The translations under genes were made by a program, and so were the position numbers. A DNA stretch of 54,408 nt. It comes from TWA4 sp964613155 (GTDB lineage: Bacteria; Bacillota; Clostridia; Lachnospirales; Lachnospiraceae). The notes under the pieces were generated by a model that was not told the origin of the DNA, made no database searches, and was given only the letters and a program-made list of their open reading frames with translations. Below are positions 16,522 through 24,684 of the stretch, in pieces (within the stretch, counting starts at the first letter, position 1; each line of letters begins with the position of its first letter). The stretch is from contig CAZTHP010000005.1 in the NCBI GenBank assembly GCA_964613155.1, positions 1-54,408 of the forward strand. The letters are read 5' to 3'.

Positions 16522-17166
16522 TTATCCAAGCACTTTTAACAATTCATCGGGCTGCGGACGATTTAAATGGCTGCGGATTTCTCCATGGCAGATCACTTTA
16601 TCCAAATCGTCTGAGATATAGCCAATAATCTGACAAGGCTGTCCACAGTCTGCAAAAGCACGAACCGTTTCATAACCATGCTCTGTAACCATCAAGACAC
16701 AACCGCCAGACATCAGCTGCCAGGGATTTAAGTCAAAGACCTCGCAGCACTCAACCGTCACCTGCTTGATCGGAACCTGCTCATAATCAATTCGAAATCC
16801 CACTGAACTTTCGGCAGCTAAATGGCATAAGCCGTTCAAAAGTCCACCTTCTGCAATCTGATACATCGCAGTAACCCCATGCTGCAATGCAATTTCTGGA
16901 TCCGGCAAAACGAAAAGGCGTTCCTTGAGCTGACTGCCCGACTGAATAAAATGCATCGGAAGTGTCTGTTTCAACTGCTCCTGATGATTTTCCGCCAAAT
17001 AAACAGTTCCTGCCATTCCAATATAACCAAATAAAACGATTTCCTGCCCCGGATGAAAGCAATTCATCTTATACTGACACAGCGTTTCTTCATACGCTGC
17101 CATTCCATATTGTTCTAAAAAAGCGGAGAGTGATTTCTCCGCTTTCCGTATATATTTTTTTTCCAT
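16522..17166 (-). CDS. AIR synthase-related (PurM C-terminal-like) protein
   Basis: 214 residues. The middle and C-terminal parts match the PurM/HypE/ThiL C-terminal domain: AEGGLLNGLCHLAAES (about 105-120), the GFRIDYEQVPI segment, and MSGGCVLMVTEHG (about 153-165). The N-terminal ATP-binding half typical of AIR synthase is absent or reduced (about 100 residues), so it is a short relative with no assigned reaction. It lies between the VanW gene and the Lrp operon on the same strand. Confidence 0.75.
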   Translation of the reverse strand: MEKKYIRKAEKSLSAFLEQYGMAAYEETLCQYKMNCFHPGQEIVLFGYIGMAGTVYLAENHQEQLKQTLPMHFIQSGSQLKERLFVLPDPEIALQHGVTAMYQIAEGGLLNGLCHLAAESSVGFRIDYEQVPIKQVTVECCEVFDLNPWQLMSGGCVLMVTEHGYETVRAFADCGQPCQIIGYISDDLDKVICHGEIRSHLNRPQPDELLKVLG

Positions 17167-17229
17167 TGATATTCTTAACCTGTTCTAATACTCCAGACTT
17201 TCGATACGCTTTCCTCTATCCTGCTATTT

Positions 17230-17331
17230 TACATGAATGATTCTGCGCCTACAAGACGTGTTTTGCATTGACGATCCTGCATAAACAGCATGTGTTTTAC
17301 ATCAACTATTCTGCCGGTGCAGCACTTGATG
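17230..17331. repeat. 34-bp tandem repeat spanning the stop codon of the VanW gene, 3 copies
   Basis: Read on the minus strand, unit one (17331-17298) contains the last codons and TAG of the VanW gene (GCAGAATAG). Units two (17297-17264) and three (17263-17230) are diverged copies with GCAGGATCG and GCAGAATCA at the same place and AAACACRTG-like joins. The repeat therefore grows out of the gene end into the intergenic DNA. Confidence 0.75.
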
Positions 17332-18838
17332 ACGGTGCTTGTGTTGCCTCAGTTGGCTTTGCTGCGTTGGTTGCTTCAGTCGGCTGTGCAGCAGAAGGTG
17401 CTGCTGATTCACCAGGCTGTCCTGTTGTCTCAGTCGGTGCCTGCGTCGTTGTAGGCTCTACCTTCTTCGTTCCGCGAATTGCTTTTCGGTTTGCACCACT
17501 GTAACTATCAGTATGAAGCACTGTGCGCTCTGTTTCTTTGCCATCGATCAAAACAACCTTTGTCAAGCTTGCCTTAACCGCCGGATATGCAGCCTGAGTC
17601 GTGCTTTCATAGCCCACCGGCTTTGATGGATCATCTGTATAGGTAACACCTGACGGTGTTGACTTACTGATCGTTCTGGAATCATATCGCACTTCGCGAT
17701 TTTCTGGCCGTGTATCATTGCCGTAAATCTGGAAAGTACAATATCCGCCGCCTGCTGATGCAGCAATGTAGATCGGATCTTCATAAGGATTTTTTAATTT
17801 TAAATCTTTCTGAGGATTCTTATAATCACTGCCTGCATAAATAGTAGAATCCATCGCATAATCTACATAGGTAACGATCAGCGTATGATGATAACGTTCT
17901 ACAATATCCAGTTCTGCATATAATGCCGCATTGTATAACGTCGATGCTGTCTGGCAGATTCCTGCGCCTACCGTTTCTTCTACATTCGTACCAAAATAGC
18001 CCTGACCGGTACCGTAACCGCCTTCTTTGGAACGTTCACCCATCAGGGTCGAAACAGAAATCGTTTCTCCCGGCCAGATTACTGTACCGTTCAGACGCTG
18101 TGTACTCAATTCCAAACTCTGTGTACGACCGCGATTACTGCTTGCATACGTAGTCGTGCGGCTTCCCATCAGATCCTTAACCGTCTCCAGTTCTTTCGCC
18201 GTATGCTTCGGCTTATCCACCTTTACAACCGTTTCGATCGATGCGGTATTCTCTGTCCAATCACCAGTCAAAAGCTGATTGATCGCTGCAATTGTCTTCT
18301 TCGTATTAACTACAAGACCATTTTCTTCTGCTTTGATCACAAAACTGCCATTCGAACGTGTCAGTTCCGGTTCTTTTGCTTCCTGATCATATTTCTTCAA
18401 GTTCTTTTTGATATAACTTTTAATCGCTTTGTCATTGATTTCAAGATTCAGTTCATAAACCTGGTTGTTCTTCTTTAAATCGGATAAAGCTTTAAAACGT
18501 GCAATCAAATTACCATTTTTTCCCAATTCGACAGCATCTTTTAAGATCTCCGGATTCGTCCATTCCACACCGATCGTGCCGACTTCAAACGTATCTTTAT
18601 GATTTCCTGTAACCATCGTGATGGATTTCTTTTCCAAGTCTGCTATGTAATCGTTTACAGCAGCTTCTGCTTCTTCTTCTGTCAGCCCGGATAAATTAAT
18701 ATCCCCTGCGTAAACTCCTTCTGCAATGACTCCATCTTCTGTTTTGTCTACTTCATGTGCAGCAATCGCTACACTGCCTAGAGCCAATACCAGCAGCAGT
18801 GCCAGTATCGACACACCTCCTATTATTCCCTTTTTCAT
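17306..18838 (-). CDS. VanW-family protein with PG_binding_4 domains (YoaR-like)
   Basis: 510 residues: an N-terminal membrane anchor or signal (KKGIIGG then a hydrophobic run to about 25), PG_binding_4-like domain(s) (about 50-200), a VanW domain (about 230-370; TVGAGICQTASTLYNAALYA, ERYHHTLIVTYVDYAMDSTI) and a G5-like tail, ending in a Pro/Thr/Glu/Ala-rich stretch. Proteins of this kind sit outside the membrane and are thought to interact with peptidoglycan; the VanW activity is not known. ATG 18838 is preferred, with GAGAGG upstream. The gene is preceded by a highly structured RNA region that may be its leader. Confidence 0.88.
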   Translation of the reverse strand: MKKGIIGGVSILALLLVLALGSVAIAAHEVDKTEDGVIAEGVYAGDINLSGLTEEEAEAAVNDYIADLEKKSITMVTGNHKDTFEVGTIGVEWTNPEILKDAVELGKNGNLIARFKALSDLKKNNQVYELNLEINDKAIKSYIKKNLKKYDQEAKEPELTRSNGSFVIKAEENGLVVNTKKTIAAINQLLTGDWTENTASIETVVKVDKPKHTAKELETVKDLMGSRTTTYASSNRGRTQSLELSTQRLNGTVIWPGETISVSTLMGERSKEGGYGTGQGYFGTNVEETVGAGICQTASTLYNAALYAELDIVERYHHTLIVTYVDYAMDSTIYAGSDYKNPQKDLKLKNPYEDPIYIAASAGGGYCTFQIYGNDTRPENREVRYDSRTISKSTPSGVTYTDDPSKPVGYESTTQAAYPAVKASLTKVVLIDGKETERTVLHTDSYSGANRKAIRGTKKVEPTTTQAPTETTGQPGESAAPSAAQPTEATNAAKPTEATQAPSSSAAPAE

Positions 18839-18866
18839 GAATGTCATCCTCTCTATACGGAAAATT

Positions 18867-19003
18867 AGCAGCAATTCTGCGCTGCTGTATCGTTAGCAGA
18901 GGCAAAATTCTGCTAAACTGCTACCTAGATGCCAGGATTGTGGGAGTGCAAAGCACGGAACAATCCGTAGGCATCATTGTTGGGGGCTTTTGACTCCAAC
19001 ATC
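18867..19003 (-). ncRNA. structured RNA, either independent or the leader of the VanW gene
   Basis: Four consecutive stems: TGTTGG/CCAACA (19001-18996 with 18983-18978); a long symmetrical hairpin with GATGCC/GGCATC, GGATTGT/ACAATCC and GTGC/GCAC helices separated by small internal loops (18975-18928); TTAGCAG/CTGCTAA (18916-18893); and AGCAGC/GCTGCT followed by AATTTT on the minus strand (18886-18867). A promoter-like sequence lies just upstream on the minus strand. The last hairpin ends 28 bases before the VanW start. The pattern suggests a conserved RNA, but I cannot name the family with confidence. Confidence 0.55.
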
Positions 19004-19009
19004 TTACCT

Positions 19010-19037
19010 ATTTTAGCACAAAGTTCTCGATTTGCAA
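19010..19037 (-). promoter_or_regulatory. promoter for the structured RNA / VanW gene
   Basis: On the minus strand TTGCAA (19037-19032), a 16-base spacer and TAAAAT (19015-19010). Transcription would begin near 19003, at the first stem of the structured RNA. Confidence 0.5.
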
Positions 19038-19065
19038 CAAAAAATCAAGGACATTCCAATTCTTC

Positions 19066-19164
19066 CTACATGATACTTCCTAAAATTCCGGTTACAAGCA
19101 TTGCAATTACAAGAATTCCGGCTGTAATACCTGCTACCACACGCTGAAAATTTTTATTATGCAT
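19066..19164 (-). CDS. 32-residue single-span membrane peptide
   Basis: An ATG at 19164 preceded by AGGAGGGAAAAGAG gives a peptide starting MHNKNFQRVVAG, with one hydrophobic segment (about 9-31) and ending GSIM before TAG. The very strong ribosome binding site, basic N terminus and single span support a real gene. Short one-span peptides of this shape (for example Prli42-like or DUF4044-like proteins) are widespread in Firmicutes, but I cannot assign it. It lies between nth and the structured RNA. Confidence 0.65.
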   Translation of the reverse strand: MHNKNFQRVVAGITAGILVIAMLVTGILGSIM

Positions 19165-19404
19165 CTCTTTTCCCTCCTAATCATTTCTTCTATTCACAAG
19201 TTTCTATATGTTACAGGTTCTGCTTTTCGCAGGACTCTATTTTTACAAGTCCTGCTTTCCATAGATTCTGTTTTCTGCTGGTTTCCTGCGATTCACAAGT
19301 GTTTGCGTTCTACAAATCCTATTGCCTGCGATTTTTCGCCATACATAAGTTCCAGTATCTGCTGCTTTATAGATGTTTCTCTTTTCCAAATAGTTGCAGC
19401 AGCT
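19165..19404. other. intergenic stretch with T/C-rich diverged repeats
   Basis: The 240 bases between the small membrane peptide gene and the nth-end repeat contain loosely repeated words such as TTCTGYTTTYCNCAGG and CACAAGT/TACAAGTC. No gene, tRNA or terminator with U-tract was recognised. Confidence 0.4.
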
Positions 19405-19547
19405 GCTCCAAATCTACCACATCAAACCCGCTTCTTCTTCATCCGTCAAGCCCGGTCTTCTTCATCCGTCAAACCCGCTTCTTCTTCATCAGCCAAGCCC
19501 GGGTCTTCTTTTTCAGGCAAATCCGGTTCTTCTTCATGAATCAAGCT
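19405..19547. repeat. 24-bp tandem repeat beginning at the nth stop codon, about 6 copies
   Basis: On the minus strand the first unit (19547-19524) contains the last nth codons and TGA (AGCTTGATTCATGA). Five more diverged 24-bp units of the form GGYTTGRYGGATGAAGAAGA follow downstream to about 19405. One frame reads a repeated acidic DEEEAGLT-like peptide, but it is out of frame with nth. Confidence 0.8.
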
Positions 19548-20166
19548 CTGCTGACGGGCATACTTCTTTCAGAAAACAATTTTCACAGTCCGGCTTTCTA
19601 GCTTTGCAGATTGTTCGTCCCAGGGTAATCAGATGAATATTGATCAAAATCCAGTGATCCTGCGGAATTACATTCATCAGATCATATTCAATTTTAACAG
19701 GGTCTTCTTCCTGTGTAAATCCCAGTTTTCTGGAAATTCGCTTTACATGAGTATCCACGACGATACTAGGCTCATGATAAATATTTCCCCGGATCACATT
19801 CGCGGTCTTTCTGCCGACACCAGCCAGTGAAGTCAGATCTTCAATTGTTCTGGGAACCTGTCCCTCATAATCTGTTACCAATTTGCGCGCACATGCAATA
19901 ATATTCTTTGCTTTGTTATGATAAAAACCGATCGAATGGATTTCTTGTTCCAATTCTTCCAGCTTTGCATCAGCCAGTTTTTCCAATGTATCATACTTTT
20001 GAAATAAATGTTCTGTTACAATATTAACACGGGCATCGGTACATTGCGCACTTAAAATAACCGCGATCAGCAACTGCCACGGTGTTTCATAATTCAGGTA
20101 ACAGCGATATTCCATCCCGTATTCCTGATCCAACAGTTCCAGTATCTTTGTTACATCACCTTTCAC
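19534..20166 (-). CDS. nth: endonuclease III (DNA glycosylase/AP lyase)
   Basis: 210 residues, normal length. The helix-hairpin-helix LTSLAGVGRKTANVIRG (about 109-125) carries the catalytic Lys, IVVDTHVKRISRKLG (about 134-148) the catalytic Asp, and the C-terminal iron-sulfur loop reads CKARKPDCENCFLKEVC with the expected C-x6-C-x2-C-x5-C spacing. It removes oxidised pyrimidines in base excision repair. It starts with GTG that overlaps the stop of the upstream radical SAM gene (GTGA), so it is translationally coupled. Its 3' end is the first unit of a 24-bp tandem repeat. Confidence 0.95.
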   Translation of the reverse strand: MKGDVTKILELLDQEYGMEYRCYLNYETPWQLLIAVILSAQCTDARVNIVTEHLFQKYDTLEKLADAKLEELEQEIHSIGFYHNKAKNIIACARKLVTDYEGQVPRTIEDLTSLAGVGRKTANVIRGNIYHEPSIVVDTHVKRISRKLGFTQEEDPVKIEYDLMNVIPQDHWILINIHLITLGRTICKARKPDCENCFLKEVCPSAELDS

Positions 20167-22217
20167 GTTGCTTCCCCCTCTGCTATTTTCGCTTCTACTT
20201 TTGATCCTTCCGCCTCCGGCTCTTTCACCTCAGACATCTCCCCTGTGAAAGACTCACTCTGCGAACCGCAAAAACGACTGTCTACAAAAGTTGTCTGTGC
20301 ATTATGATCCATCGGACTGCGATTTTCATAATCAAATAAAACCAGCCATGGACCTTGTGCTATTTTAGCATCGAATCGTGTCATTTTTGTGTCTTCTGCG
20401 GTGTTTTCCAGAAGCTGCAAAATATTATGCTGGAAAACCAGTGGTTGAAAACGTCCGCGCAGCTGCCGATAAGAAAATTTCTTCGCATCTTCTCCCAGCC
20501 AGGTTCCTTCCTGCATTTCCTGTGCAAAGAAGTCCGAAACCTGTTTTTTATAAGGCTCCTGATCGGGAATAAAAGCCGGCACACGATTTAGTTTCTCCCG
20601 CAGACAAAAATCATAGCTCAACAGCTCATCAATCCACTGCAAAGCTTCTGATTTTTCGGTAATAGAAGATTGCTTCACCCATTCCTGCAGAAAATGCCGC
20701 AGTGCCATATAACGTCCTACACGATTCTGGCTGACACTTCGATATCCCTGTTCCTGCAAAAAGGCACCAAATTGACGATAAAATTCAAATGGTGTTTCAA
20801 AAAATGGCACGATATAAGTTAAAATGGAAGAAAACTGTCCGCTGTTATAATACTCCTCAACGGTTTCCTCCACATTTTTCAGTTCCAGCAAATCCGAAAA
20901 GGAAAGCCATTTGGTATACAAAACCTCATATGCCGGATGTGTATGGTACACCAGACCGTATTCTGCGATTTCTTGCTCCATACGCGTTCCATGCAGTACT
21001 TTTAAAAATCCTAATTGCAGCTGATTCGGCTTCATCGCATAAACTTCATTAAAAGACTGCGCAAAACTTTCCAGATCTTCCCAGGGAAGTCCTGCGATCA
21101 GATCCAGATGCTGATGAATATTTTTCCCTTTCCGCACACGCTCCGTATACTGCGCCACCTTCTGCAAATCCATCTTTCGTCCGATTGCATCCAAAGTCTT
21201 CGGATTCGTCGTCTGCACCCCAATTTCCAATTGAATCAATCCCGGACGCATCTTTGCAAACAGAGCAAAATCTTCTTCCCGAAGCAAATCCGCCGCAATT
21301 TCAAAATGAAAATTCGTCACACCATTGTCATGTTCCTGAATATAGTTCCAGATTGCATACGCATGCTCATGACGGCAATTAAACGTTCGATCCACAAACT
21401 TAACCTGAGCTGTTTTCTCACGCAGGAAATAGGATAATTCTTCAAAAACCCGCGAAAGACTGCGAAAACGCAGCTTTTTATCAACAGAAGACAAGCAGTA
21501 GCTGCAGGAAAATGGACAGCCGCGGCTGCTTTCATAGTAAATAATTCGATTTCGATATTCATCCAGATCAGCATAAGGAAATGGAATCGCATCCATGGAA
21601 AGAAGCTTACGCGGTGCCGTTGTCTTGATCACACCCTGAGAATCCCGAAAACAAATGCCATGAACCGACTCCAAAGAAAGAATCTCCTCTGCACTACTTC
21701 CACAAAAAATTGCATCGGAACCTGTTCTGCAAAGAATCTCCTCCGCACCCGTTCCACAAAGAATTGCATCGGAACCTGTTCTGCAAAAAATCTCCTCTGC
21801 ACCCGTTCCACAAGGTTTCTTCTGATAATACGAAAGCAATTCTAAAAACGTTTCCTCGCCTTCCCCGATCATAATCCCCGTTACAAACGGCATTTCTTCC
21901 ATCCGTTCCTTCGGATTCCAGGAAACCTCCGGTCCTCCCAGCCAGATTGGAAGATGAGGCATAATCTTATGCAGCTCCTCTGCCAATTCTTTGATAAAAT
22001 CCATATTCCAGATATAACAGGAAAATCCGATCACATCCGGTTGGCGCATATAGAGATCCCGCAAAACCGCATCCATCTGGTGATTAATCGTATACTCTGC
22101 AAACTCTGCATTCATCCCTCTTTCCCTGGCATAAGCAGTCATACTGTAAACTGCTAAATTCGAATGAATATACTTTGCATTCACTGCTGCAAGCAGAAAA
22201 TAATTTGTCTTTTCCAT
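20163..22217 (-). CDS. B12-binding-type radical SAM protein (DUF4080-like) with repeat insert
   Basis: 684 residues. An N-terminal B12-binding-like Rossmann domain (about 5-135; VIGFSCYIWNM, LPIWLGGPEVSWN) precedes the radical SAM core with CxxxCxxC in SRGCPFSCSYCLSS (about 230-243), and a C-terminal DUF4080-like region. Such proteins are common in Clostridia and their substrate is unknown. Between GEGEETFLELLSYY and the radical SAM core there is an 18-residue repeat (TGAEEILCRTGSDAI-like, 2.5 copies, itself made of two 9-residue halves, each with a Cys). The C-terminal tail after about residue 655 is acidic low complexity. It is coupled to nth. Confidence 0.85.
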   Translation of the reverse strand: MEKTNYFLLAAVNAKYIHSNLAVYSMTAYARERGMNAEFAEYTINHQMDAVLRDLYMRQPDVIGFSCYIWNMDFIKELAEELHKIMPHLPIWLGGPEVSWNPKERMEEMPFVTGIMIGEGEETFLELLSYYQKKPCGTGAEEIFCRTGSDAILCGTGAEEILCRTGSDAIFCGSSAEEILSLESVHGICFRDSQGVIKTTAPRKLLSMDAIPFPYADLDEYRNRIIYYESSRGCPFSCSYCLSSVDKKLRFRSLSRVFEELSYFLREKTAQVKFVDRTFNCRHEHAYAIWNYIQEHDNGVTNFHFEIAADLLREEDFALFAKMRPGLIQLEIGVQTTNPKTLDAIGRKMDLQKVAQYTERVRKGKNIHQHLDLIAGLPWEDLESFAQSFNEVYAMKPNQLQLGFLKVLHGTRMEQEIAEYGLVYHTHPAYEVLYTKWLSFSDLLELKNVEETVEEYYNSGQFSSILTYIVPFFETPFEFYRQFGAFLQEQGYRSVSQNRVGRYMALRHFLQEWVKQSSITEKSEALQWIDELLSYDFCLREKLNRVPAFIPDQEPYKKQVSDFFAQEMQEGTWLGEDAKKFSYRQLRGRFQPLVFQHNILQLLENTAEDTKMTRFDAKIAQGPWLVLFDYENRSPMDHNAQTTFVDSRFCGSQSESFTGEMSEVKEPEAEGSKVEAKIAEGEAT
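21680..21813. repeat. 54-bp (2 x 27) in-frame tandem repeat inside the radical SAM gene
   Basis: Units at 21680-21733 and 21734-21787 are nearly identical, with a partial third to 21813. Each unit is two related 27-bp halves. The high identity points to recent expansion. It lies between the B12-binding-like domain and the radical SAM core. Confidence 0.9.
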
Positions 22218-22343
22218 CTTCGCCTAACACTTCCCCTTTATCCGCATCGCACATCACAGGCGGTACGGTTCTTTTCAAAGCAAATATTACAAAATGTACC
22301 TGGCATCTTTACGCATTCAGATGCAAATTCGAATTAAAAGATA

Positions 22344-22376
22344 ACAAAAAAAGGCACATCTTCAATCGATGTGCCT
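22344..22376 (-). terminator. intrinsic terminator after tRNA-Gly
   Basis: On the minus strand AGGCACATC and GATGTGCCT form a perfect 9-bp stem with a 7-nt loop, followed by a run of eight T (22351-22344). It begins 4 bases after the tRNA. Confidence 0.9.
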
Positions 22377-22379
22377 AAA

Positions 22380-22450
22380 AGCGGGTGATGGGAATCGAAC
22401 CCACGTATCTAGCTTGGAAGGCTAGTGTTCTACCATTGAACTACACCCGC
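22380..22450 (-). tRNA. tRNA-Gly (anticodon TCC)
   Basis: 71 bases read on the minus strand. The 7-bp acceptor stem GCGGGTG/CACCCGC, D-arm with GTTCAATGGTAGAAC, anticodon arm CTAGCCTTCCAAGCTAG (anticodon TCC) and T-arm GTGGGTTCGATTCCCATC are all present. The discriminator is T, usual for bacterial glycine tRNA, and CCA is not encoded. It is followed at once by an intrinsic terminator. Confidence 0.95.
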
Positions 22451-22518
22451 ATGTGTTTTCCAACAACGCAATCATTATACAGTATTGTTCCAAAGAAGTC
22501 AAGCACTTTTTTATTTTT

Positions 22519-23871
22519 TTATAATGATTTCTTTTCACATGCACGGCGCAGAATCCGGGAAAACATCAAAACAAAGCAAAACGCCGCTGTTCCCCAGGTA
22601 ATTGGATAAACACTAGCAAGTCCCTCCAGCGTACCGATTGTTTTCGAAAACACCTGCAGCAACACAATTCTCAGAAAAGCGATATTAAACAAAATGACAA
22701 GCATCGACCGAACAGAATATCCCATTCCTCTTATACAGCCGCTGTGCACTTCCAAAATAGGATATAACCAATAAAATGGAAATGATACCGCCGCAATCCG
22801 AAAAGCATTTGCAACAACAGCGGAATCTTTGATAAAGAAACCGAAAATCGGCTGATAAAAAAGAAGCATAATCGCAGCGATCGCACCGGTAATACCAACT
22901 CCAATCAACGCGATCGTCGGAATCCCTTTTCGAATGCGCTGATAATGTCCAGCCCCTACATTTTGCCCTGTAAACGTAACCGCTGCTTGTCCCAATGCCA
23001 TAATCGGCAGATAAATAAAATTCTCTACTTTATAATAAGTCGCAAAAGCTGCTACAGCAGTTTCTCCAAAATGGTTGATATGGTACTGCACAATCACGTT
23101 CGAAAATGTAATCAAAATCGACTGCAGCCCAGAAGGTAAACCAATCCACAAAATCTGCATCAAGATTTCCCAGTCTACTGTCAGTTCACGAACATTAAAG
23201 TGAAGCGGACTTTCTCCCTTTCGTGATAATACAACCAGGATCATGACCGCAGACAAGCCCTGCGAAACAGCAGTCGCAAGCGCAACACCTGCAACCCCCA
23301 TTCTCGATACCGCAAGAGCATCCACTGCAATATTGACAAAACCACACACCACCAAAATCTGAAAAGGAGTCTGTGAATCTCCGCAGGCTCTCAGCGCACC
23401 CGCTCCCATATTATACAAAATCATAAATGGCATGCTGCACAAATAAAGCCGCATATACAAGATTGCCTCCGGCATTGCAGAAGCTGGAGTTTTTAAAAGT
23501 GCCAAAATCGCAGGTGCAAAAAAAATCGCCGCCGCTGCCAGAATTACCCCAGCAACAATTGCAAACAGCAACGAAGAATGCAGCGCACGATTTGCCTGTT
23601 CTCTCTGTCTGGCACCGATAAATTTCGCCGTAACAATACTCGTTCCAACCGAAATCCCACTAAACAGACCAATTGTACAAGTAATCAAAGAACTGCTGGC
23701 ACCAACTGCCGCCGCAGAAGTTGTACTCAGGAAATTTCCAACAAAAAAATAATCTGCAGTGCTGTAAAACTGCTGAAAAATACTGCTTCCGATCAGGGGA
23801 AGAATAAAAGAAAGCAACGGAAGGACAATTCCCCCCTGCGTCATATCAATCGTCTTTTTACCGGATGCCAT
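22519..23871 (-). CDS. MATE family multidrug/cation efflux transporter
   Basis: 450 residues with twelve predicted membrane spans and the MATE pattern of two related halves (VLPLLSFILPLIGSSIFQQFYSTADYFFVGNFLS near the N terminus, read as separate hydrophobic blocks, and FTGQNVGAGHYQR in the middle). It exports drugs or metabolites with Na+ or H+. The ATG at 23871 with AAGGAG is preferred. It lies 59 bases after cobI on the same strand and may be transcribed with it, though no functional link is evident. Confidence 0.9.
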   Translation of the reverse strand: MASGKKTIDMTQGGIVLPLLSFILPLIGSSIFQQFYSTADYFFVGNFLSTTSAAAVGASSSLITCTIGLFSGISVGTSIVTAKFIGARQREQANRALHSSLLFAIVAGVILAAAAIFFAPAILALLKTPASAMPEAILYMRLYLCSMPFMILYNMGAGALRACGDSQTPFQILVVCGFVNIAVDALAVSRMGVAGVALATAVSQGLSAVMILVVLSRKGESPLHFNVRELTVDWEILMQILWIGLPSGLQSILITFSNVIVQYHINHFGETAVAAFATYYKVENFIYLPIMALGQAAVTFTGQNVGAGHYQRIRKGIPTIALIGVGITGAIAAIMLLFYQPIFGFFIKDSAVVANAFRIAAVSFPFYWLYPILEVHSGCIRGMGYSVRSMLVILFNIAFLRIVLLQVFSKTIGTLEGLASVYPITWGTAAFCFVLMFSRILRRACEKKSL

Positions 23872-23930
23872 CACATACTCCTTGAACTGTTTAAAATAAA
23901 TTTCTCTTTTTCTCTCTTTTTATCTCTCTT

Positions 23931-24617
23931 TCATTCCGGTTTAATCACCACGGTTGAAAAATAACTTTGAATATCCTCATCGGTAATCGCATGAATACAC
24001 TGCGAAGGAAGTCCGCAATCTGACACAACGGCAGTTCGATCTTCCAATCCCCGCGCTGCAATAGCCTCCCGCAAAGACGGAAGTGCATGTCGACTTTTCA
24101 TAAAAACCTTTCCACCAGGAGTATTCAAAGCCGCTTCTAAATCCGAATACGAACCGGGAAAAATACTAAGTGGCTGATTCGCTGCTGTTAAACTTTCTCC
24201 CAACAATGCCGCACAAGCACAAAAACTCGTAACACCGGGAATCATTTGACAGGAAAAGCCCATCTGCTCTACTTCTCGCGCAATATAGCTGTATGTACTA
24301 TAAACCGCAACATCACCCAGATTCAGCATTGCCACATCCTTCCCTTGTTTCAAATATACCGCGATCTGAGCAGCATTCTCCTGATACTGCTGTTTCAGTA
24401 CCTCAGGATCACGTACCATACGATGTTCCAAATAAAGAATCTCTTTTCCGGAAAAATCCACTGCTTGCCGGGCAATATCCAATGCTAACGTTTTTTCACC
24501 ACCTGTTCGCGGTACTGCAACGACTAAACAACGTTCCAATGTCCGCAATGCTTTTACGGTCAGTAACTCCGGATCCCCAGGACCAACACTTACCCCAAAA
24601 AGAATTCCATTCATCAT
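23931..24617 (-). CDS. cobI: precorrin-2/cobalt-factor-II C20-methyltransferase
   Basis: 228 residues of the SAM-dependent tetrapyrrole methylase family: GVSVGPGDPELLTVKAL (about 7-23), MLNLGDVAVYSTYSYIA (the glycine-rich SAM loop, near residue 100), and IPGVTSFCACAALLG. The TYSYIAR segment points to the C20-specific CobI/CbiL group. With CbiK next to it the anaerobic route (cobalt-precorrin-2, CbiL) is likely. The start at ATG 24617 has GGAGG five bases upstream. No other corrin-ring genes are in the window, so the pathway is split or incomplete here. Confidence 0.88.
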   Translation of the reverse strand: MMNGILFGVSVGPGDPELLTVKALRTLERCLVVAVPRTGGEKTLALDIARQAVDFSGKEILYLEHRMVRDPEVLKQQYQENAAQIAVYLKQGKDVAMLNLGDVAVYSTYSYIAREVEQMGFSCQMIPGVTSFCACAALLGESLTAANQPLSIFPGSYSDLEAALNTPGGKVFMKSRHALPSLREAIAARGLEDRTAVVSDCGLPSQCIHAITDEDIQSYFSTVVIKPE

Positions 24618-24684
24618 CTTTTCCTCCAATCTCATCAATTTGATTCCTTCTAAACTACAAAGCAATTACGCTTCCTTTTTCACG

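Noticed and set aside
18867..19003. SRP RNA or tmRNA
   Set aside because: The conserved SRP tetraloop/GGAAGCAGC region and the tmRNA Ala-acceptor end were not found.
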